Of a DNA stretch of 6,834 nt, positions 6,141-6,834 are shown piece by piece. Where the stretch lies: contig JAFAIY010000225.1 in NCBI GenBank assembly GCA_019236485.1, forward strand, positions 1 to 6,834, given 5' to 3'. The translations under genes were made by a program, and so were the position numbers. The DNA is from Comamonas sp. Lineage in GTDB: Bacteria > Pseudomonadota > Gammaproteobacteria > Burkholderiales > Burkholderiaceae_C. The notes below the pieces were generated by a model. The model searched no databases. It saw nothing but the letters and a program-made list of their open reading frames with translations, and was not told the DNA's origin. The first letter of the stretch is position 1, and the number at the start of each line of letters is the position of its first letter.

Positions 6141-6834
6141 GAATAAGTTGGACAGCAAAAACGTCAAAGGCCGCAGCCCTAGCTTTGCGCTGCAGCGCCG
6201 CCACTGTATCGCGCTTGCCCTGGCTCTGGGAATTGCGGGGACATGCGGCCAGGCCGCGCCCGCCGCTCAGGCCAGGCCCGCCAAACCAGCCGCCCAGACC
6301 CCGCAGGGTCCGGTGCTGGTGCTGGGCGACTCGCTGAGCGCCGAGTATGGGCTCACGCGCGGCAAGGGCTGGGTCCATCTGCTGCAGCAGCGCCTCGACG
6401 CCGACAAGAGCCCGCGCCAGGTGGTCAACGCCAGCATCAGCGGCGAAACCACGGCCGGCGGCAAGGCCAGACTGGCGGCGCTGCTGGCCCAGCACCAGCC
6501 CTCGGTCCTGATTCTGGAGCTGGGCGGCAACGACGCCCTGCGCGGCCTGGCGCTGCAGAGCACCCAGCACAATCTGGAAGCCATGGTCAAGGCCGCCCGG
6601 GAGGCGCAGACCCAGGTGCTGCTGGTCGGCATGCAGGTGCCGCCCAACTACGGCGCCGCATACAACGAGCAGTTTGCCGAGATGTTCCAGAAGATTGCCG
6701 ACGCGCAGAAACTGCCGCTGGTGCCGTTTCTGCTCGCCGGCATAGGCGATGCGCCCGATGCCGAGCAATGGTTCCAGAGCGACCGCATCCACCCCAATGC
6801 CAAGGCCCAGCCGCAGATGCTCAGCAATGTCTGG
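6139..6834 (+). CDS. tesA: arylesterase / acyl-CoA thioesterase I, SGNH family (3' truncated)
   Basis: Periplasmic SGNH (GDSL) hydrolase acting on acyl-CoA, aryl esters and lysophospholipids, like E. coli TesA. The visible 232 codons run to the window edge, with few residues missing. The N-terminus is a signal peptide: a basic region with RR at 20-21, a hydrophobic core at 23-34 (CIALALALGIAG) and likely cleavage after an AxA-like site near 39-45. Block I is LVLGDSLSAEYGL with nucleophile S65; block II is G102 in ISGET; block III is GGND (129-132, N131); block V is SDRIHP with D215 and H218. The catalytic set is therefore complete. The start is not certain: the ATG at 6139 has AAGAG eight bases upstream, while an in-frame ATG at 6121 directly abuts AAAGGA, too close to serve it. 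The ATG at 6139 overlaps the ybbA start codon on the other strand, so control sequences for each gene must lie inside the other. Confidence 0.94.
   Translation, partial: MNKLDSKNVKGRSPSFALQRRHCIALALALGIAGTCGQAAPAAQARPAKPAAQTPQGPVLVLGDSLSAEYGLTRGKGWVHLLQQRLDADKSPRQVVNASISGETTAGGKARLAALLAQHQPSVLILELGGNDALRGLALQSTQHNLEAMVKAAREAQTQVLLVGMQVPPNYGAAYNEQFAEMFQKIADAQKLPLVPFLLAGIGDAPDAEQWFQSDRIHPNAKAQPQMLSNVW

Noticed and set aside
6138..6167. A promoter with TTGACG at -35 and TATTCA at -10 for ybbA
   Set aside because: The -10 candidate overlaps the ybbA start codon, so transcription would begin inside the gene, and it matches only half of the consensus.
6196..6258. TesA as a Tat substrate (twin arginine at residues 20-21) or a lipoprotein (Cys36)
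   Set aside because: The residues after RR (HCI) do not match the Tat consensus, and AGTC is not a proper lipobox; an ordinary Sec signal peptide explains the sequence.

Overview
The window is 6.8 kb of GC-rich chromosomal DNA with ordinary bacterial gene density. It carries seven protein genes, two of them cut by the window edges. The strong codon bias and the protein sequences (RlmB beginning [14 protein letters not shown], the SstT serine/threonine symporter, a TesA/YbbA divergent pair) suggest a betaproteobacterium of the order Burkholderiales, probably a Comamonas- or Delftia-like member of the Comamonadaceae. That placement is inferred from protein resemblance and composition; no rRNA or other marker gene is present.

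Layout from left to right: the 3' end of a macro-domain (ADP-ribose-binding) protein on the plus strand (1-242); a convergent sirtuin deacylase on the minus strand (288-1031); a divergent soluble PAS histidine kinase with a degenerate receiver domain on the plus strand (1128-3062); a hairpin with oligo-A/T flanks that can end transcription from both sides (about 3061-3097); rlmB, the 23S rRNA Gm2251 methyltransferase, on the minus strand (3115-3885); a 286-base divergent spacer; sstT, the Na+/serine-threonine symporter, on the plus strand (4172-5404); a nested hairpin terminator (5422-5460); a YbbA/LolD-type ABC ATPase on the minus strand (5460-6140); and tesA, a periplasmic SGNH esterase/thioesterase, on the plus strand from 6139, running off the right edge.

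Strand alternates at every gene boundary, so no two neighbouring genes share an operon inside the window and each gene is probably its own transcription unit here. Two pairs make functional sense. The sirtuin makes O-acyl-ADP-ribose from NAD+, and macro-domain proteins bind or hydrolyse such ADP-ribose derivatives. The ybbA/tesA divergent pair is a known conserved arrangement, also found in E. coli.

The points most worth a second look are: the kinase receiver domain, which lacks the phosphorylatable aspartate and part of the acidic pocket; the ybbA and tesA start codons, which overlap on the same four bases; a perfect 7-bp inverted repeat in the sirtuin/kinase divergent promoter region; and the lack of a recognisable Shine-Dalgarno sequence at most starts. 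I found no mobile element, CRISPR array, tRNA, rRNA or defence island, and nothing that amounts to an undescribed multi-gene system.
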